Assembly: GCF_000314895.2 (NCBI RefSeq)
Contig: NZ_CM001773.1
Coordinates: 2,827,401-2,870,325 of the forward strand
Direction of reading: 5' to 3'
Source of the DNA: Providencia sneebia DSM 19967
GTDB taxonomy: Bacteria; Pseudomonadota; Gammaproteobacteria; Enterobacterales; Enterobacteriaceae
Length of the DNA: 42,925 nt
Under the pieces are notes generated by a model. That model saw only the letters and a list, made by a program, of their open reading frames with translations, ran no database searches and had not been told where the DNA came from. Position 1 is the stretch's first letter. Every line of letters begins with the position of its first letter. Positions 18,749 to 28,645 of the stretch are shown here, piece after piece. Both the position numbers and the translations under genes were made by a program.

Positions 18749-19770
18749 TAACGGCGTCCTTCTTCCATCAATTTGTCAAATTGACCATTAGTCGCAAAAT
18801 GCTTTTCCATCACTTGAGGCCAGCTGCCAAATTGTGATTCAACACTAAATAACGTGGTTTCTGGGAATTTACTCTTATTTGCGTTCATAACTTCTACATC
18901 ATTGACGCGGTAATTAAAGCGAGTAATGATTTCTTGAGCTTTTGGGCTGTAAAGATAGTTAAGATAAGCTTTAGCCGCCTCTTCATTACCATTCTTCTGT
19001 ACGTTTTTATCTACCCAAGCAACCGGAAATTCGGCAAGAATATCAACAGGTGGTACAATCACTTCGTAATCAGATTCACCATATTGTTGGCGAATATTAT
19101 TAACCTCAGATTCAAAGCTAATTAATACATCACCAAGCCCTCTTTCGATGAAAGAAGTAGTTGCTCCGCGTCCGCCAGTATCAAAAACCTCTACATTTTT
19201 CAAAAATTGCTTCATTTGTTCGCGGGTCTTCTGTTCATCACCTTTATTCTCTTGCGCAAATGCTCCCCACGCCGCTAAATAAGTGTAACGCCCATTACCT
19301 GAAGTTTTTGGATTAGGGAATATTAATTTAACGTCTTCGCGAACAAGCTCATCCCATGTTTTTATGCCTTTTGGGTTGTCTTTACGCACTAAAAAGGCCA
19401 TCGTTGAATAATAAGGTGAGCTATTATTCGGTAAGCGAGCTTGCCAATCATTCGGGATCAAATTCCCTTTATCATGCAAAATTTGTACATCAGTCACTTG
19501 GTTGTAAGTGACAACATCGGCCTTCAGCCCTTGCAATATTGCTAAAGCCTGTTTAGAAGAGCCAGCATGTGACTGCTTAATGGTTAACTTGTCATTCGGA
19601 TGCGATTCATTCCACTGTTTTTCAAATTCGGGATTAAGGGCAACAAATAATTCTCGTGCAATATCATAAGAGCTATTCAGTAATTCAGCCGCAACGAGAG
19701 GTGCACTCCCAAAAAGGGAAAATGTAGCAAGACTTGCCAATGCTGTATTCTTTAAATTCATTTTTTTCAT
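18748..19770 (-). CDS. cysP: Thiosulfate-binding periplasmic protein CysP
   Basis: Periplasmic solute-binding protein that delivers thiosulfate and sulfate to CysTWA. The 340 residues begin with a Sec signal peptide (KK n-region, hydrophobic [18 protein letters not shown] before ELLNSS). Mature motifs shared with CysP/Sbp are [28 protein letters not shown] and GGRGATT. Sequence and position at the head of cysPTWA favour CysP over the sulfate-specific Sbp. It is the first gene of the operon, transcribed from the AT-rich region upstream. Confidence 0.94.
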   Translation of the reverse strand: MKKMNLKNTALASLATFSLFGSAPLVAAELLNSSYDIARELFVALNPEFEKQWNESHPNDKLTIKQSHAGSSKQALAILQGLKADVVTYNQVTDVQILHDKGNLIPNDWQARLPNNSSPYYSTMAFLVRKDNPKGIKTWDELVREDVKLIFPNPKTSGNGRYTYLAAWGAFAQENKGDEQKTREQMKQFLKNVEVFDTGGRGATTSFIERGLGDVLISFESEVNNIRQQYGESDYEVIVPPVDILAEFPVAWVDKNVQKNGNEEAAKAYLNYLYSPKAQEIITRFNYRVNDVEVMNANKSKFPETTLFSVESQFGSWPQVMEKHFATNGQFDKLMEEGRR

Positions 19771-19845
19771 CTGACACTCACTTGTTACAATAACTAGATA
19801 ATTCGAGAGGCTTCACCCGCCTAACTGAGTTACTGACGGATCTCA

Positions 19846-19906
19846 ACTATAACCAACCGCCTTAGTTAGATTACTTTATCTGCTTTATTTATAACTGGGT
19901 AGTTAT
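19846..19906 (-). promoter_or_regulatory. cysP promoter and possible CysB region
   Basis: On the minus strand TATAGT (19846-19851) is a good -10, while the -35 position (GTAATC at 19869-19874) is poor, as expected for an activator-dependent promoter. Upstream lies ATAACT-GGGT-AGTTAT (19891-19906), a perfect inverted repeat centred about 60 bp before the likely start. CysB acts in that zone at E. coli cysP, but the motif match is unproven. Confidence 0.45.
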
Positions 19907-20088
19907 CAAATGAGTTTTAATATATCAAATTGAAATAAGCCAGAAATTATGGCAATAAGTAAACAAAATAGTTTTACTTTCATTTAGTTAGCAAGATGAA
20001 ACTCGTTCATATAGCGGTAGATGTGCAAACAAGTTGCAAAAAATATGCAGTGCTATGATGGAGAAGTCATCAAAAATGCGTTGATATT

Positions 20089-20125
20089 GCGTGTTTTACT
20101 CAGATTGACTCGCAAGAAAACACGC
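20089..20125 (-). terminator. Hairpin downstream of yfeY
   Basis: GCGTGTTTT (20089-20097) pairs with AAAACACGC (20117-20125) around a 19-nt loop, 19 nt beyond the yfeY stop. No run of U follows on the minus strand, so termination is uncertain. Confidence 0.4.
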
Positions 20126-20143
20126 ACGATGGGGGAGAAAAAA

Positions 20144-20740
20144 TTATTTTTGCCAAATAATTTGTGAAACTTTCCAACTGGTTAATTCATTATCTGGCGG
20201 CATCAAACCTTCAGGTCCTTGCCAGTTTCCTGCAAAACGATACACGATATGCGAACTTTCTGGCGCAACACATTCAACAGTTGGATGATCATTAATAACA
20301 GAGCCGACTTTACAAGAACCAAAAGCTTTCTCATAAATGTCGCTAAATTGTGTACCAATCTGTGTATTCCATTCTGTCGAAATTTGCGGATCGCTGACAA
20401 TAATCCGTGAAACATACCCTTTTTCAGGGCCAATGACTTCAATTTTTACTTCGTTATCATCAATGCCTTGAAATACCGTTATGATGTCACCTTGGTCAGT
20501 TTGCATGCCACTACGCATTGTGTAGCGATTATCCAGCTGTTCCTTAACAACATCTTCTTTCATTGGTGTCAGACTGGAAACGCCTCCAACTCCCGTTGCT
20601 TTAGCGGTGATTGAGCTACCAAACCAATTTGTTGGCGAAAGAGCAGACCAAAAACTGCCAGAACCCGCGCATCCAGACAGCAACAATGTGCTACTAAAGG
20701 CAGAGATTTGAAAGACCTTCATCATTACACTTTTGGGCAT
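20144..20740 (-). CDS. yfeY: RpoE-regulated lipoprotein YfeY
   Basis: About 198 residues. The N-terminus is a lipoprotein signal peptide ending in the lipobox LLSGC, acylated Cys at residue 24. Shared with E. coli YfeY are NWFGSS, RSGM, IGTxFSDxYxKAFGxC, GPEGLMP and the C-terminal WKVSxIIW. Its role is unknown; in E. coli it belongs to the sigma-E envelope stress regulon. The start at 20740 was chosen because GAGG lies 5 nt upstream; an in-frame ATG nine codons earlier would give an unusually polar leader. The next gene, ypeA, is also its neighbour in E. coli. Confidence 0.85.
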   Translation of the reverse strand: MPKSVMMKVFQISAFSSTLLLSGCAGSGSFWSALSPTNWFGSSITAKATGVGGVSSLTPMKEDVVKEQLDNRYTMRSGMQTDQGDIITVFQGIDDNEVKIEVIGPEKGYVSRIIVSDPQISTEWNTQIGTQFSDIYEKAFGSCKVGSVINDHPTVECVAPESSHIVYRFAGNWQGPEGLMPPDNELTSWKVSQIIWQK

Positions 20741-21032
20741 ATCATCCTCTATTTTTGGTTTGCACATACCATTTATTCATTTTTGTGCGATATTTTGATT
20801 AATACGCATGAAGCCTAATATTCTCAATCAAAATAAATATCAACTTGCCCTAATATGACAGCCTATCCCCAAAAACATTCCCTTAGCAGACTAAATAAAT
20901 GCCAAATAACTCAAATTTAAGCGTATAAAAAGGCTTTGTTTAACCTTGGTTGATCATATTTCTTCACTAAAAAGATGAATTCTCACCTTCATAATAAATG
21001 CAGTAGCACAAACTCATTGAGCTGATACTGGA

Positions 21033-21463
21033 TTAAAAATCTAAATCGTTACCCAGTGCCTTAGTATAAATGAGACGGGCTGGCTGCTCTTCTTCATATA
21101 ACATTTTTTCAAACATACAAATTGCAGCATCACATTCTTCATTTACCAGTAACTCAATTCGGCTACAACCTCTCGCGCGTAATTTTTTTCTAACCGGCTG
21201 ACTAAGGCATTTGCTATCCCTCTGCTGCGATATTCGGGATGAACAGCAAGATAACAAGCTGTACCTCTAATACCATCATAGCCACCCATGATGCTTCCCA
21301 CCACTTCCCCCGTGACTTCTGCAACTAAAAAAAGATCTGCCCCGCATTGAAGTTTGCGTTCAATATCAAGCTCTGGGTCACCGCCGAACTCATTAAGATC
21401 GCAACGTTCCCATAATGTGATAACTTCTTCAAAATCACTTTGCCGAAAAATCCGTATTTCCAT
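21033..21463 (-). pseudogene. ypeA: GNAT acetyltransferase YpeA, apparent frameshift
   Basis: Two overlapping frames together give one complete YpeA-like GNAT N-acetyltransferase of 143 residues. The first frame ([21 protein letters not shown] ... [19 protein letters not shown]) includes the acetyl-CoA-binding RSRGIA motif. It then switches to [15 protein letters not shown] ... in the second frame. E. coli YpeA (141 residues) reads RLEKKLIARGC at this place. A single base added to the A7 run at 21183-21189 (minus-strand A) restores the full protein, so the break is either a sequencing error or a slippage mutation. Substrate unknown. Confidence 0.88.
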
Positions 21464-21600
21464 TTTAGTAACCTACTTTTTTCACTAAATTTTTTGTCAT
21501 TATCACTGCTTTTCGACCACAATCAATATTCAATATGCCTTTTTTACTTCAAAAAGGTATACTTTGTTCACTTTTTCCCTAACCGTTTTATTGGAAAACA

Positions 21601-22509
21601 ATGAATTCCCCAGACATTCTCAGTGTAAAAACCTTTCTACTTAGCTTACAAGATTCCGTTTGCCAAAAGATATCTGAACTTGATGGGAAAGAAAATTTCC
21701 ATGAACAAACTTGGCAACGTGCAGAAGGCGGTGGTGGTCGCAGCCGAGTATTAAGCCAAGGCGCTCTTTTTGAACAAGCGGGTATCAATTTTTCTCATAT
21801 TCAAGGCACTCAGCTCCCCGCATCAGCAACGGCACATCGACCTGAATTAGCAGGTCGTAGCTACCAAGCTATGGGCGTTTCATTAGTTATCCATCCACTT
21901 AACCCCTATATTCCAACAACCCATGCAAACGTTCGTTTCTTTATTGCGGAAAAAGAAGGTTGTGATCCCGTATGGTGGTTTGGTGGTGGATTTGATTTAA
22001 CACCTTATTACGGCTTTGAGGAAGATGTCATCCATTGGCATACTGTCGCTCACGATTTGTGTAAACCATTTGGTGAAGAAACTTATCCTAAATATAAAGA
22101 TTGGTGTGATGAATATTTCTTTTTAAAACATCGTAATGAGCCGCGTGGTGTTGGCGGGCTATTCTATGATGATTTAAACCAACCTGATTTTGCAACCTGT
22201 TTCAACTTCACCCAAGCAGTTGGTAATGGTTTTTTAGATGCTTATGTTCCTATTGTAGAAAAACGCCGCGAACATACTTGGGGAGAAAGAGAACGTCAAT
22301 TCCAGCTCTATCGCCGTGGCCGCTATGTTGAATTTAATTTGGTGTGGGACAGAGGAACACTCTTTGGCTTACAAAGTGGTGGTAGAACAGAGTCAATTTT
22401 AATGTCTATGCCACCTTTAGTTCGCTGGGAATATGATTACTCGCCTGAACCTAATACCCCTGAAGAAAAACTATATACTGATTTTCTTATCAAAAGAGAT
22501 TGGCTGTAG
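21601..22509 (+). CDS. hemF: Oxygen-dependent coproporphyrinogen III oxidase
   Basis: Aerobic haem synthesis: oxidative decarboxylation of two propionates of coproporphyrinogen III to give protoporphyrinogen IX. The 302 residues compare with 299 in E. coli. Family motifs are [55 protein letters not shown] and the C-terminal [22 protein letters not shown] segment. It is cytoplasmic and monocistronic, with a TATACT 38 nt before the ATG as a possible -10. In E. coli amiA lies directly upstream; here it is missing. Confidence 0.97.
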   Translation: MNSPDILSVKTFLLSLQDSVCQKISELDGKENFHEQTWQRAEGGGGRSRVLSQGALFEQAGINFSHIQGTQLPASATAHRPELAGRSYQAMGVSLVIHPLNPYIPTTHANVRFFIAEKEGCDPVWWFGGGFDLTPYYGFEEDVIHWHTVAHDLCKPFGEETYPKYKDWCDEYFFLKHRNEPRGVGGLFYDDLNQPDFATCFNFTQAVGNGFLDAYVPIVEKRREHTWGERERQFQLYRRGRYVEFNLVWDRGTLFGLQSGGRTESILMSMPPLVRWEYDYSPEPNTPEEKLYTDFLIKRDWL

Positions 22510-22563
22510 TTGCTCAAAGAATCGTTAATTAAATACTGATTAAGTTAATAACAATTAAACAAC

Positions 22564-22600
22564 TGGGAAACAATAAAATGTTTCCCATGTTAATTAATTT
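22564..22600 (+). terminator. Terminator-like hairpin after hemF
   Basis: TGGGAAACA (22564-22572) pairs perfectly with TGTTTCCCA (22579-22587) around ATAAAA. The following TGTTAATTAATTT is only moderately U-rich. Confidence 0.55.
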
Positions 22601-22732
22601 ATTCTCTATTATTTTATCAATCAACTTGTTTTTTGATATTCAGATAACAAATATTATTGTATTTTCAGTTAGTTACATAATGTTTTTTATCTTATAAGAT
22701 GCCATTTCAATCAACGAAATGGAGTTTTATCT

Positions 22733-23916
22733 ATGAAACATTCATTAAACCGAACAATAATTCCCTCTTATCTTCTCGATCAACTTTATCAAGAATCGCA
22801 ATGCCCCAATCTAAAATCAACCTTAATGCACACCAATGCATTAATGAATAAACATAATTATGATGAAGATTTAAACCAATTACCTCATTCTTTTTTCTCT
22901 TCAACAAGACCAAAAGCCAATTATGAAAGAATTATTCGCGACGCTAAAGGGCAATTTGAAATTCCTGATCATGCCCATTCAAAAGCGCCAATTTGCTATC
23001 AAATTAATCTGGCTTTAGAAAATCAAAATATAAAACCTCATATTGTGCACATGCCCCATGAAGATTATGAAATTATTATGGTGGAAGGTAATATCAATTA
23101 TAGAGATAACGCAGCAAAAATTGTTTATGATTCAATAGGTCATGTGCGCTCTTTTTATAAAGAAGTACTGGGCATTGATAAAATGTTTGGTTGTGATGCA
23201 CACATCAATGCCGTGATCCATTTTGGTGATTCATTTGCCAATGCTTTTTGGAATTCACAAGCGATCTATTTTGGAGATGGGGATAATAAGTATTTTAACC
23301 CTTTTTATAATGATATTGATGTAATAGCTCATGAATTAACACATGGTTTAATTACCTTTACCACCCGATTTTTTATTATTCTCAGTCTGGTGCGCTTGAT
23401 GAATCAATTGCAGATATCGTCGGCATCATGGTGAAGCAATATGTCAAAAATCAAAAAGTTAATGAATCTAATTGGCTGATTGGCGAAAATATTTTCATGA
23501 ATAAATATAATGCAAAAGCTATTCGTTCTATGTCCAATCCGGGATCTGCTTATTATTTATCCCCCAAGGTTAAAGATAAGCAAGTTGGTCATATGAAAGA
23601 TTATGTGCATTTACCTCTCGACGAAGAGCATGACAATGGTGGTGTACACATTTATTCAGGTATCCCTAATAGAGCGTTTTATCTATTAGCAACCGCATTA
23701 GGTGGGTATTCATGGGAGATTGCTGGAAAAATTTGGATCAAAACATTGTTCGACAAAAGGCTAACACCACAAAGTGATTTCCTGCAATTCGCTATTGCAA
23801 ATATTGAAACAGCACAAACGATGTATGGTTCACAAATTGCAAATTTAACACAACAGAGCTGGGAAGCCGTTGGGCTATATTTTAATCGACAACAAAGCTT
23901 GTCAGCCCACAAATAG
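22733..23916 (+). pseudogene. Protealysin-like M4 metalloprotease, apparent frameshift
   Basis: Thermolysin-family zinc protease split by a one-base shift. The N-terminus IIPSYLLDQL matches the short propeptide of the protealysin subgroup, and there is no signal peptide. HELTH (residues 200-204, DNA 23330-23344) gives two zinc ligands and the catalytic Glu. The first frame fails after TTRFF; the next frame reads YYSQSGALDESIADIVG, with the third ligand Glu in DES, and later GGVHIYSGIPNRAFY with the catalytic His. Adding one T to the T6 run at 23369-23374 yields about 394 residues; protealysin itself has about 341. Related enzymes in Serratia can cleave actin. The locus between hemF and rluF is accessory relative to E. 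coli. Confidence 0.87.
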
Positions 23917-23999
23917 AGGCTGACATTATGCTTAATGATTTCTTGAGTACCTTAAATATCTATAACGTCATCTATAAAGTAAAAGTACCTAAAAAATAC

Positions 24000-24869
24000 T
24001 TAACGTTTTTTCTTTTTGCGACCCGGCTGTGTAAAGCGCTTACGTGAAGCAGTGTCCGCAGGTTTTGATTTATTCGCGGTGTTTTGTTTACTATTTTTTA
24101 CCGCAGATTGCGTTTTAGGTTTAGATGATTTTTTTGGATTAACATCAGATTCAGATTTCTCAATCATCTCAAATAATTTAATCAATTCATCATCAGTCAG
24201 ATCACGCCATTCACCTAATGGGATACCAGAAAGGCTGACATTCATAATCCGCACACGCTCTAATTTCGTCACTTCATAACCAAAATGCTCACACATCCGG
24301 CGGATCTGACGATTTAATCCTTGAACTAATGTAATACGAAAGACAAAAGGGGCTTCTTTTTTGACTTTACATTTTTTCGTCATTGTGCCGAGAATAGGAA
24401 CACCCGCCCCCATACCACGAATAAAATCATCTGTAACTGGTTTATTCACAGTGACAATATACTCTTTTTCATGGTCATTTCCGGCTCTGAGAATTTTATT
24501 TACCAAATCACCATGATTGGTTAGAAAAATAAGCCCTTGTGAATCTTTATCTAAACGACCAATTGGAAAAATGCGGGTACTATGATTAACATAATCGACG
24601 ATATTATCTCTTTCGCCACTTTCCGTTGTGCTGACAATCCCAACGGGTTTATTCAAGGCAATCAAGACCAAATCTTCTTCATTTCTAGGTTCAATCAGTT
24701 GACCATTAACTTTAACAATATCACCACTAAACACTTGGTCACCGATCGCGGCGCGTTTACCATTAATAAAAACATTACCTTGTTCAATATAACGATCAGC
24801 ATCGCGTCTTGAGCAAATACCGCTTTCACTAATGTATTTATTCAAGCGAGTAGAAGACTGATTTTGCAT
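24000..24869 (-). CDS. rluF: 23S rRNA pseudouridine(2604) synthase RluF
   Basis: Isomerises U2604 of 23S rRNA. The 289 residues match E. coli RluF closely. An N-terminal S4 RNA-binding domain ([21 protein letters not shown]) is followed by the RsuA-type pseudouridine synthase core, with catalytic D107 in GRLDKDSQG and the [15 protein letters not shown] motif. A basic Lys/Ser/Thr-rich tail from about 240 to the end is typical of this subfamily. GAGGG precedes the ATG by 5 nt. Confidence 0.95.
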   Translation of the reverse strand: MQNQSSTRLNKYISESGICSRRDADRYIEQGNVFINGKRAAIGDQVFSGDIVKVNGQLIEPRNEEDLVLIALNKPVGIVSTTESGERDNIVDYVNHSTRIFPIGRLDKDSQGLIFLTNHGDLVNKILRAGNDHEKEYIVTVNKPVTDDFIRGMGAGVPILGTMTKKCKVKKEAPFVFRITLVQGLNRQIRRMCEHFGYEVTKLERVRIMNVSLSGIPLGEWRDLTDDELIKLFEMIEKSESDVNPKKSSKPKTQSAVKNSKQNTANKSKPADTASRKRFTQPGRKKKKR

Positions 24870-24954
24870 GGTTACCCTCTATAATCTGCATAAAATAGGT
24901 CAATCATTAAGCCAGCACGTTGCCGTGATAATTACCCTAACAATAACAACATAT

Positions 24955-24997
24955 GTTAAATAAAAAGCCGTAACACCATTTATCTTGTTACGGCTTT
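24955..24997 (-). terminator. Terminator after der
   Basis: AAAGCCGTAACA (24964-24975) pairs perfectly over 12 bp with TGTTACGGCTTT (24986-24997). The minus-strand tail is TTTTTATTTAA. It lies about 76 nt beyond the der stop. Confidence 0.85.
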
Positions 24998-25073
24998 CAT
25001 GATCATCATACTCAATAGATATTACCGAGCATAGCTTATATTCAGCAATACACTTTTGTACGACTTGTGATAA

Positions 25074-26555
25074 TCAACGCTTTTTCAAGTGTTGCATCAG
25101 ACGCTTACGTTTACGTAGCTGAGTAGCAGTTAGCTGATTCTTTTTATTTGCGTAAGGGTTTTCACCCTCTTTGAATTGGATACGAATTGGCGTCCCCATT
25201 ACATTCAAAGAACGACGGAAATAATTCATCAAATAACGTTTATAGCTATCGGGTAAATCAGAAACTTGGTTACCATGAATAACCACAATCGGTGGATTGT
25301 GACCGCCAGCATGCGCATATTTCATTTTGACACGGCGACCACGGATCAATGGTGGCTGATGTTCATCTTCTGCCATTTTCATAATGCGCGTTAATAATGC
25401 TGTACCCACGCGACGCGTTGCCGATTCATAGGCTTCTTGAACAGATTCAAATAAGTTACCCACGCCACTGCCGTGCAGCGCAGAAATAAAATGAATACGC
25501 GCAAAATCCACAAACCCAAGACGCAACTCAAGCATATCTTTAACGTGTTCACGATCTTCAGGTTTCATTCCGTCCCATTTATTGACGGCAATAACCAATG
25601 AACGACCGGCATTAAGAATAAAACCTAATAAAGATAAGTCCTGATCAGAAATACCTTCACGTGCATCAATCACTAATAGTACAACGTTTGCATCTTCAAT
25701 CGCTTGTAGCGTTTTGATAACAGAGAATTTTTCAACTGTTTCAGTCACTTTACCACGTTTACGTACACCGGCTGTATCAATCAGAATATATTCGCGGCCA
25801 TCTCGTTCCATTGGAATATAGATGCTATCGCGAGTTGTTCCTGGCATATCAAAAACAACAACACGTTCTTCACCTAAAATTCTATTGGTTAGCGTAGATT
25901 TACCCACATTTGGACGCCCAACTATAGCCAACTTAATTGGCAAACCAGTCGGATCAAAGTCATCTTCTTCGTCTTCTAAACCTTCCTCGGCTGCTTCTAG
26001 TTCAGCCCAGTAAGCCGCATTTGCTTCTTCTTCAGTTAATTCAACGTTTTCTTCTTCGTCAACCTCAATAAAAGGTTTTAATGAATGCTCAATTAGCTGA
26101 GTAACACCGCGACCATGCGAAGCAGCAATAGAATAAATCTCGCCCAAACCGAGCGCATAAAAATCACCAATAACGGTATTTGCATCAATACCGTCTGTTT
26201 TATTCGCCACAAGATAGGTTTTTTTCTTACGGCTACGCAGATGTTTTGCTATACCTTCATCCGCTGGCATTAGCCCTGCTCGAGCATCAACCATGAAGAG
26301 TACAACATCCGCTTCTTCAATGGCTTGCAACGATTGCGCAGCCATATGCGTTTCGACGCCCTCTTCTGTACCATCGATACCACCGGTGTCGATAATAATA
26401 AACTCATGCCCTTCAACTTCTGCACGACCATATTTACGATCACGAGTTAGACCTGGAAAATCCGCAACCAATGCATCACGGGTGCGAGTTAAGCGGTTAA
26501 ATAACGTAGATTTCCCTACATTTGGACGCCCAACCAACGCTACGACGGGTATCAT
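25074..26555 (-). CDS. der: Ribosome biogenesis GTPase Der (EngA)
   Basis: Essential GTPase that assists 50S subunit maturation. About 493 residues with two tandem G domains, each starting with GRPNVGKST (first at 9-17, second near 210), each with DxxG (DTGG, DTAG) and an NKxD motif (NKTD, NKWD), separated by an acidic linker ([14 protein letters not shown]). It ends with a KH-like domain and a basic [13 protein letters not shown] tail. The ATG at 26555 (MIPVVALVG) was chosen: it matches E. coli and the GTGAGG before it is the ribosome binding site; a GTG five codons upstream would overlap that site. Confidence 0.97.
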   Translation of the reverse strand: MIPVVALVGRPNVGKSTLFNRLTRTRDALVADFPGLTRDRKYGRAEVEGHEFIIIDTGGIDGTEEGVETHMAAQSLQAIEEADVVLFMVDARAGLMPADEGIAKHLRSRKKKTYLVANKTDGIDANTVIGDFYALGLGEIYSIAASHGRGVTQLIEHSLKPFIEVDEEENVELTEEEANAAYWAELEAAEEGLEDEEDDFDPTGLPIKLAIVGRPNVGKSTLTNRILGEERVVVFDMPGTTRDSIYIPMERDGREYILIDTAGVRKRGKVTETVEKFSVIKTLQAIEDANVVLLVIDAREGISDQDLSLLGFILNAGRSLVIAVNKWDGMKPEDREHVKDMLELRLGFVDFARIHFISALHGSGVGNLFESVQEAYESATRRVGTALLTRIMKMAEDEHQPPLIRGRRVKMKYAHAGGHNPPIVVIHGNQVSDLPDSYKRYLMNYFRRSLNVMGTPIRIQFKEGENPYANKKNQLTATQLRKRKRLMQHLKKR

Positions 26556-26621
26556 TATTTGATGCCTCACAACTATAATTAACTAAAAGAATTCCCAGCT
26601 GTTAAGTTAAATCAACCAAGA

Positions 26622-26661
26622 AAACAAAAAAACGAAACGGTTCCTATCGTCAGGAACCGTT
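26622..26661 (-). terminator. Terminator between bamB and der
   Basis: AACGGTTCCT (26636-26645) pairs perfectly with AGGAACCGTT (26652-26661) around ATCGTC. On the minus strand it is followed by TCGTTTTTTTG. It lies about 35 nt after the bamB stop. Confidence 0.85.
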
Positions 26662-26695
26662 GACTTTATTTGATAAATTAGTCACTTACCAGCAA

Positions 26696-27868
26696 TTAAC
26701 GCGTTAACAGATAAACTGTACCATTTCTTGCTTGAACCATTAACTTATCACTTGCAACCACTGGGCGGCTTTGTAAACCTGAGCTATTCAGTTTATTTTG
26801 CGCAACAAAACCACCCGTGCTCATATCTAACCAATGTAGATAACCTTCTTTGTCACCGACAACAAGGTAACCATTGAACATTTCAGGTGCAGTCAATCCA
26901 CGATGGAGTAAATCTTCTTGTGACCACAATGTCACCCCATCACTTTTACGAATGGAAAGAACGCGATCATTTTGATCAACGAGATATAAGTTTTCGCCAG
27001 AAAGTACCATGTTATTCACGGAACCTAAATCACGTTTCCACATGATTTGGCCTGAACGCATATCTAATGCGGCTAATGTACCATTATACGCGATAGCATA
27101 AATCACACCATCGTCAATAATTGGTGTCATATCAACATCATCTAAACGCCCAATCTCTGTTGAACTTGTCACTTGAGAAATTCGTTGTTGCCAAATTAAT
27201 TGACCTTGTGACAATAAAACTGCGCTGACACGACCATTGTCACCACCGACAATAGCAGCACCGAAAGCAACAGCTGGCGCTGATTCACCGCGAACAGAAA
27301 GAGAAGGCGTTTCAAGGTTTACAGTCCACTTGATTTCACCATTCGTCACATCAAGAGCTTGCAGCATGCCATTGCTCGTGTGAACCATGACTAGACCATT
27401 GCTTTCTGTTGGTCGAGAAAGTGCTTCACCAGCAACTTCCACATCCCAAACAACCGCACCATCTTCTTTATTCAGCGCGATAACTGTGCCACGTTCAGTT
27501 CCAATATAGATATTGTCACCAGAAACGGTTAGGCCACCAGACAGCAGTGCAGATAAGTTTGAGGAAAGAAAACCGGTACGCTTAGAAAGATCAACAGACC
27601 AAAGTTCCTTACCACTATCTAAATCAAACGCTTTGACTAGTCCTTTGCGATCAGCAGCATATACTGCGCTACCATCCCATGCAGGAGATAAGTCAGAATA
27701 AAACTGTGCAACACCATTACCAACAGATTTATCCCAAACAATCGTTGGAGTAAATTGATTTACAACCTGAGGAAGCGGTGCCATAACGATAGAATCAGTT
27801 TCGCTGGAACAACCGGCAAGTAAAGCTGAAGCGACTAGGCCAATCAAAAGTGTTTTCCGCAACTGCAT
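26696..27868 (-). CDS. bamB: Outer membrane assembly lipoprotein BamB
   Basis: Lipoprotein of the BAM complex that binds BamA and supports beta-barrel insertion in the outer membrane. The 390 residues (E. coli 392) start with a lipoprotein signal ending in LLAGC (acylated C20). The rest is an eight-bladed PQQ-type beta-propeller, visible as recurring GxVxALDxxxGxxxW units such as GTVIALNKEDGAVVW and GTLAALDMRSGQIMW. AAGGAA precedes the ATG. It is flanked by yfgM and der, as in E. coli. Confidence 0.96.
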   Translation of the reverse strand: MQLRKTLLIGLVASALLAGCSSETDSIVMAPLPQVVNQFTPTIVWDKSVGNGVAQFYSDLSPAWDGSAVYAADRKGLVKAFDLDSGKELWSVDLSKRTGFLSSNLSALLSGGLTVSGDNIYIGTERGTVIALNKEDGAVVWDVEVAGEALSRPTESNGLVMVHTSNGMLQALDVTNGEIKWTVNLETPSLSVRGESAPAVAFGAAIVGGDNGRVSAVLLSQGQLIWQQRISQVTSSTEIGRLDDVDMTPIIDDGVIYAIAYNGTLAALDMRSGQIMWKRDLGSVNNMVLSGENLYLVDQNDRVLSIRKSDGVTLWSQEDLLHRGLTAPEMFNGYLVVGDKEGYLHWLDMSTGGFVAQNKLNSSGLQSRPVVASDKLMVQARNGTVYLLTR

Positions 27869-27941
27869 GTTAATCGTTTCCTTTCTTCTTATAAATTATA
27901 CTTATCATAATTCAAGCAATCTTAATTACTGTGTAGGCTAC

Positions 27942-27986
27942 AATAGCGAGGTCCAATTAATCGTTAATTTTCCTCGCTATTTTTTA
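27942..27986 (+). terminator. Terminator-like hairpin facing the plus strand, antisense to yfgM-bamB
   Basis: AATAGCGAGG (27942-27951) pairs perfectly over 10 bp with CCTCGCTATT (27972-27981), with nested AATTAA/TTAATT pairing. A T-run continues to 27985 on the plus strand. All neighbouring genes lie on the minus strand, where the hairpin is followed by GTAGCC and no U-tract. It may end an antisense or small RNA, or simply be an mRNA hairpin. Confidence 0.5.
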
Positions 27987-28011
27987 CTCACCTAAATGTA
28001 GCTCAAATTAT

Positions 28012-28635
28012 TTAAGGTATAGATATATTGTTCAGTTTAAGGGTTAGAAGGCCTCTTAATGTTTGAGAACCTTCACTTTCTAGCCCTTGAGTATATGCTG
28101 CTTTCGCGCCAGCTAAATCACCTTTGTGGAGTAATGCATCTCCACGAACATCTTGTGCTGCTGCTTGCCATGATTTTGCTTTAATATTACCAACTGAAGC
28201 TAAAGCTGCATCTGCATTACCTTGCGCAAGCTGTACTCGAGCTAAACGTAAGTTAATCAAATCAGTCATATCATCAGTTTTAGCTTTAGAAAGTGCATCA
28301 GCTAAGGATTTTTCAGCATTCGCTAAGTCACCTTTATCTACTGCAACTTGCGCCAGCTCTAATCCCATCATTGCACTATAAATATCTGTTGTTTCTGCTG
28401 CAAATTTTTGTGCAGCTTCAAAACCTTGAGCTGTACCTGAATGTAATTGCGTGCTCACAGTTTCATATTTTTGAGCACTTTCTTGTAATACATTCGTTTT
28501 ATGAGATTGCCAGTAATTCCATCCCCAAACAGCCCCAATCCCAACAACAAGTCCAATAATCAATGCAACGCCATTATTTGCAAAAAAGCGTTTGATGGCA
28601 TCGACTTGCTCATTTTCGTTTGTATAGACTTCCAC
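28012..28635 (-). CDS. yfgM: YfgM, ancillary SecYEG translocon / chaperone-network protein
   Basis: Membrane-anchored periplasmic protein that in E. coli joins the SecYEG translocon with PpiD. The 207 residues have a cytoplasmic N-terminus, one membrane helix (about 22-42, NGVALIIGLVVGIGAVWGW) and a periplasmic TPR-like domain of short alanine-rich helices. The start is a GTG with GGAGAGA upstream. The gap to hisS is 10 nt, so the two are cotranscribed, as in E. coli. Confidence 0.94.
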   Translation of the reverse strand: MEVYTNENEQVDAIKRFFANNGVALIIGLVVGIGAVWGWNYWQSHKTNVLQESAQKYETVSTQLHSGTAQGFEAAQKFAAETTDIYSAMMGLELAQVAVDKGDLANAEKSLADALSKAKTDDMTDLINLRLARVQLAQGNADAALASVGNIKAKSWQAAAQDVRGDALLHKGDLAGAKAAYTQGLESEGSQTLRGLLTLKLNNISIP

Positions 28636-28645
28636 TTGTCTCTCC

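Larger units (their letters stand above)
19771..20143 (-). other. cysP-yfeY intergenic region
   Basis: 373 bp without a gene. It contains the cysP promoter region (19846-19906) and, near the other end, a hairpin (20089-20125) downstream of yfeY. The remainder, about 19910-20085, is AT-rich with no structure that I can assign. Confidence 0.5.

Noticed and set aside
18748..19770. Sulfate-binding protein Sbp instead of CysP
   Set aside because: The sequence follows CysP over its length (for example [20 protein letters not shown] with the CysP-type C-terminus), and it heads the cysPTWA operon.
20741..20870. Sigma-E promoter upstream of yfeY
   Set aside because: YfeY is RpoE-regulated in E. coli, but no GGAACTT/TCnnA pair with proper spacing was seen on the minus strand.
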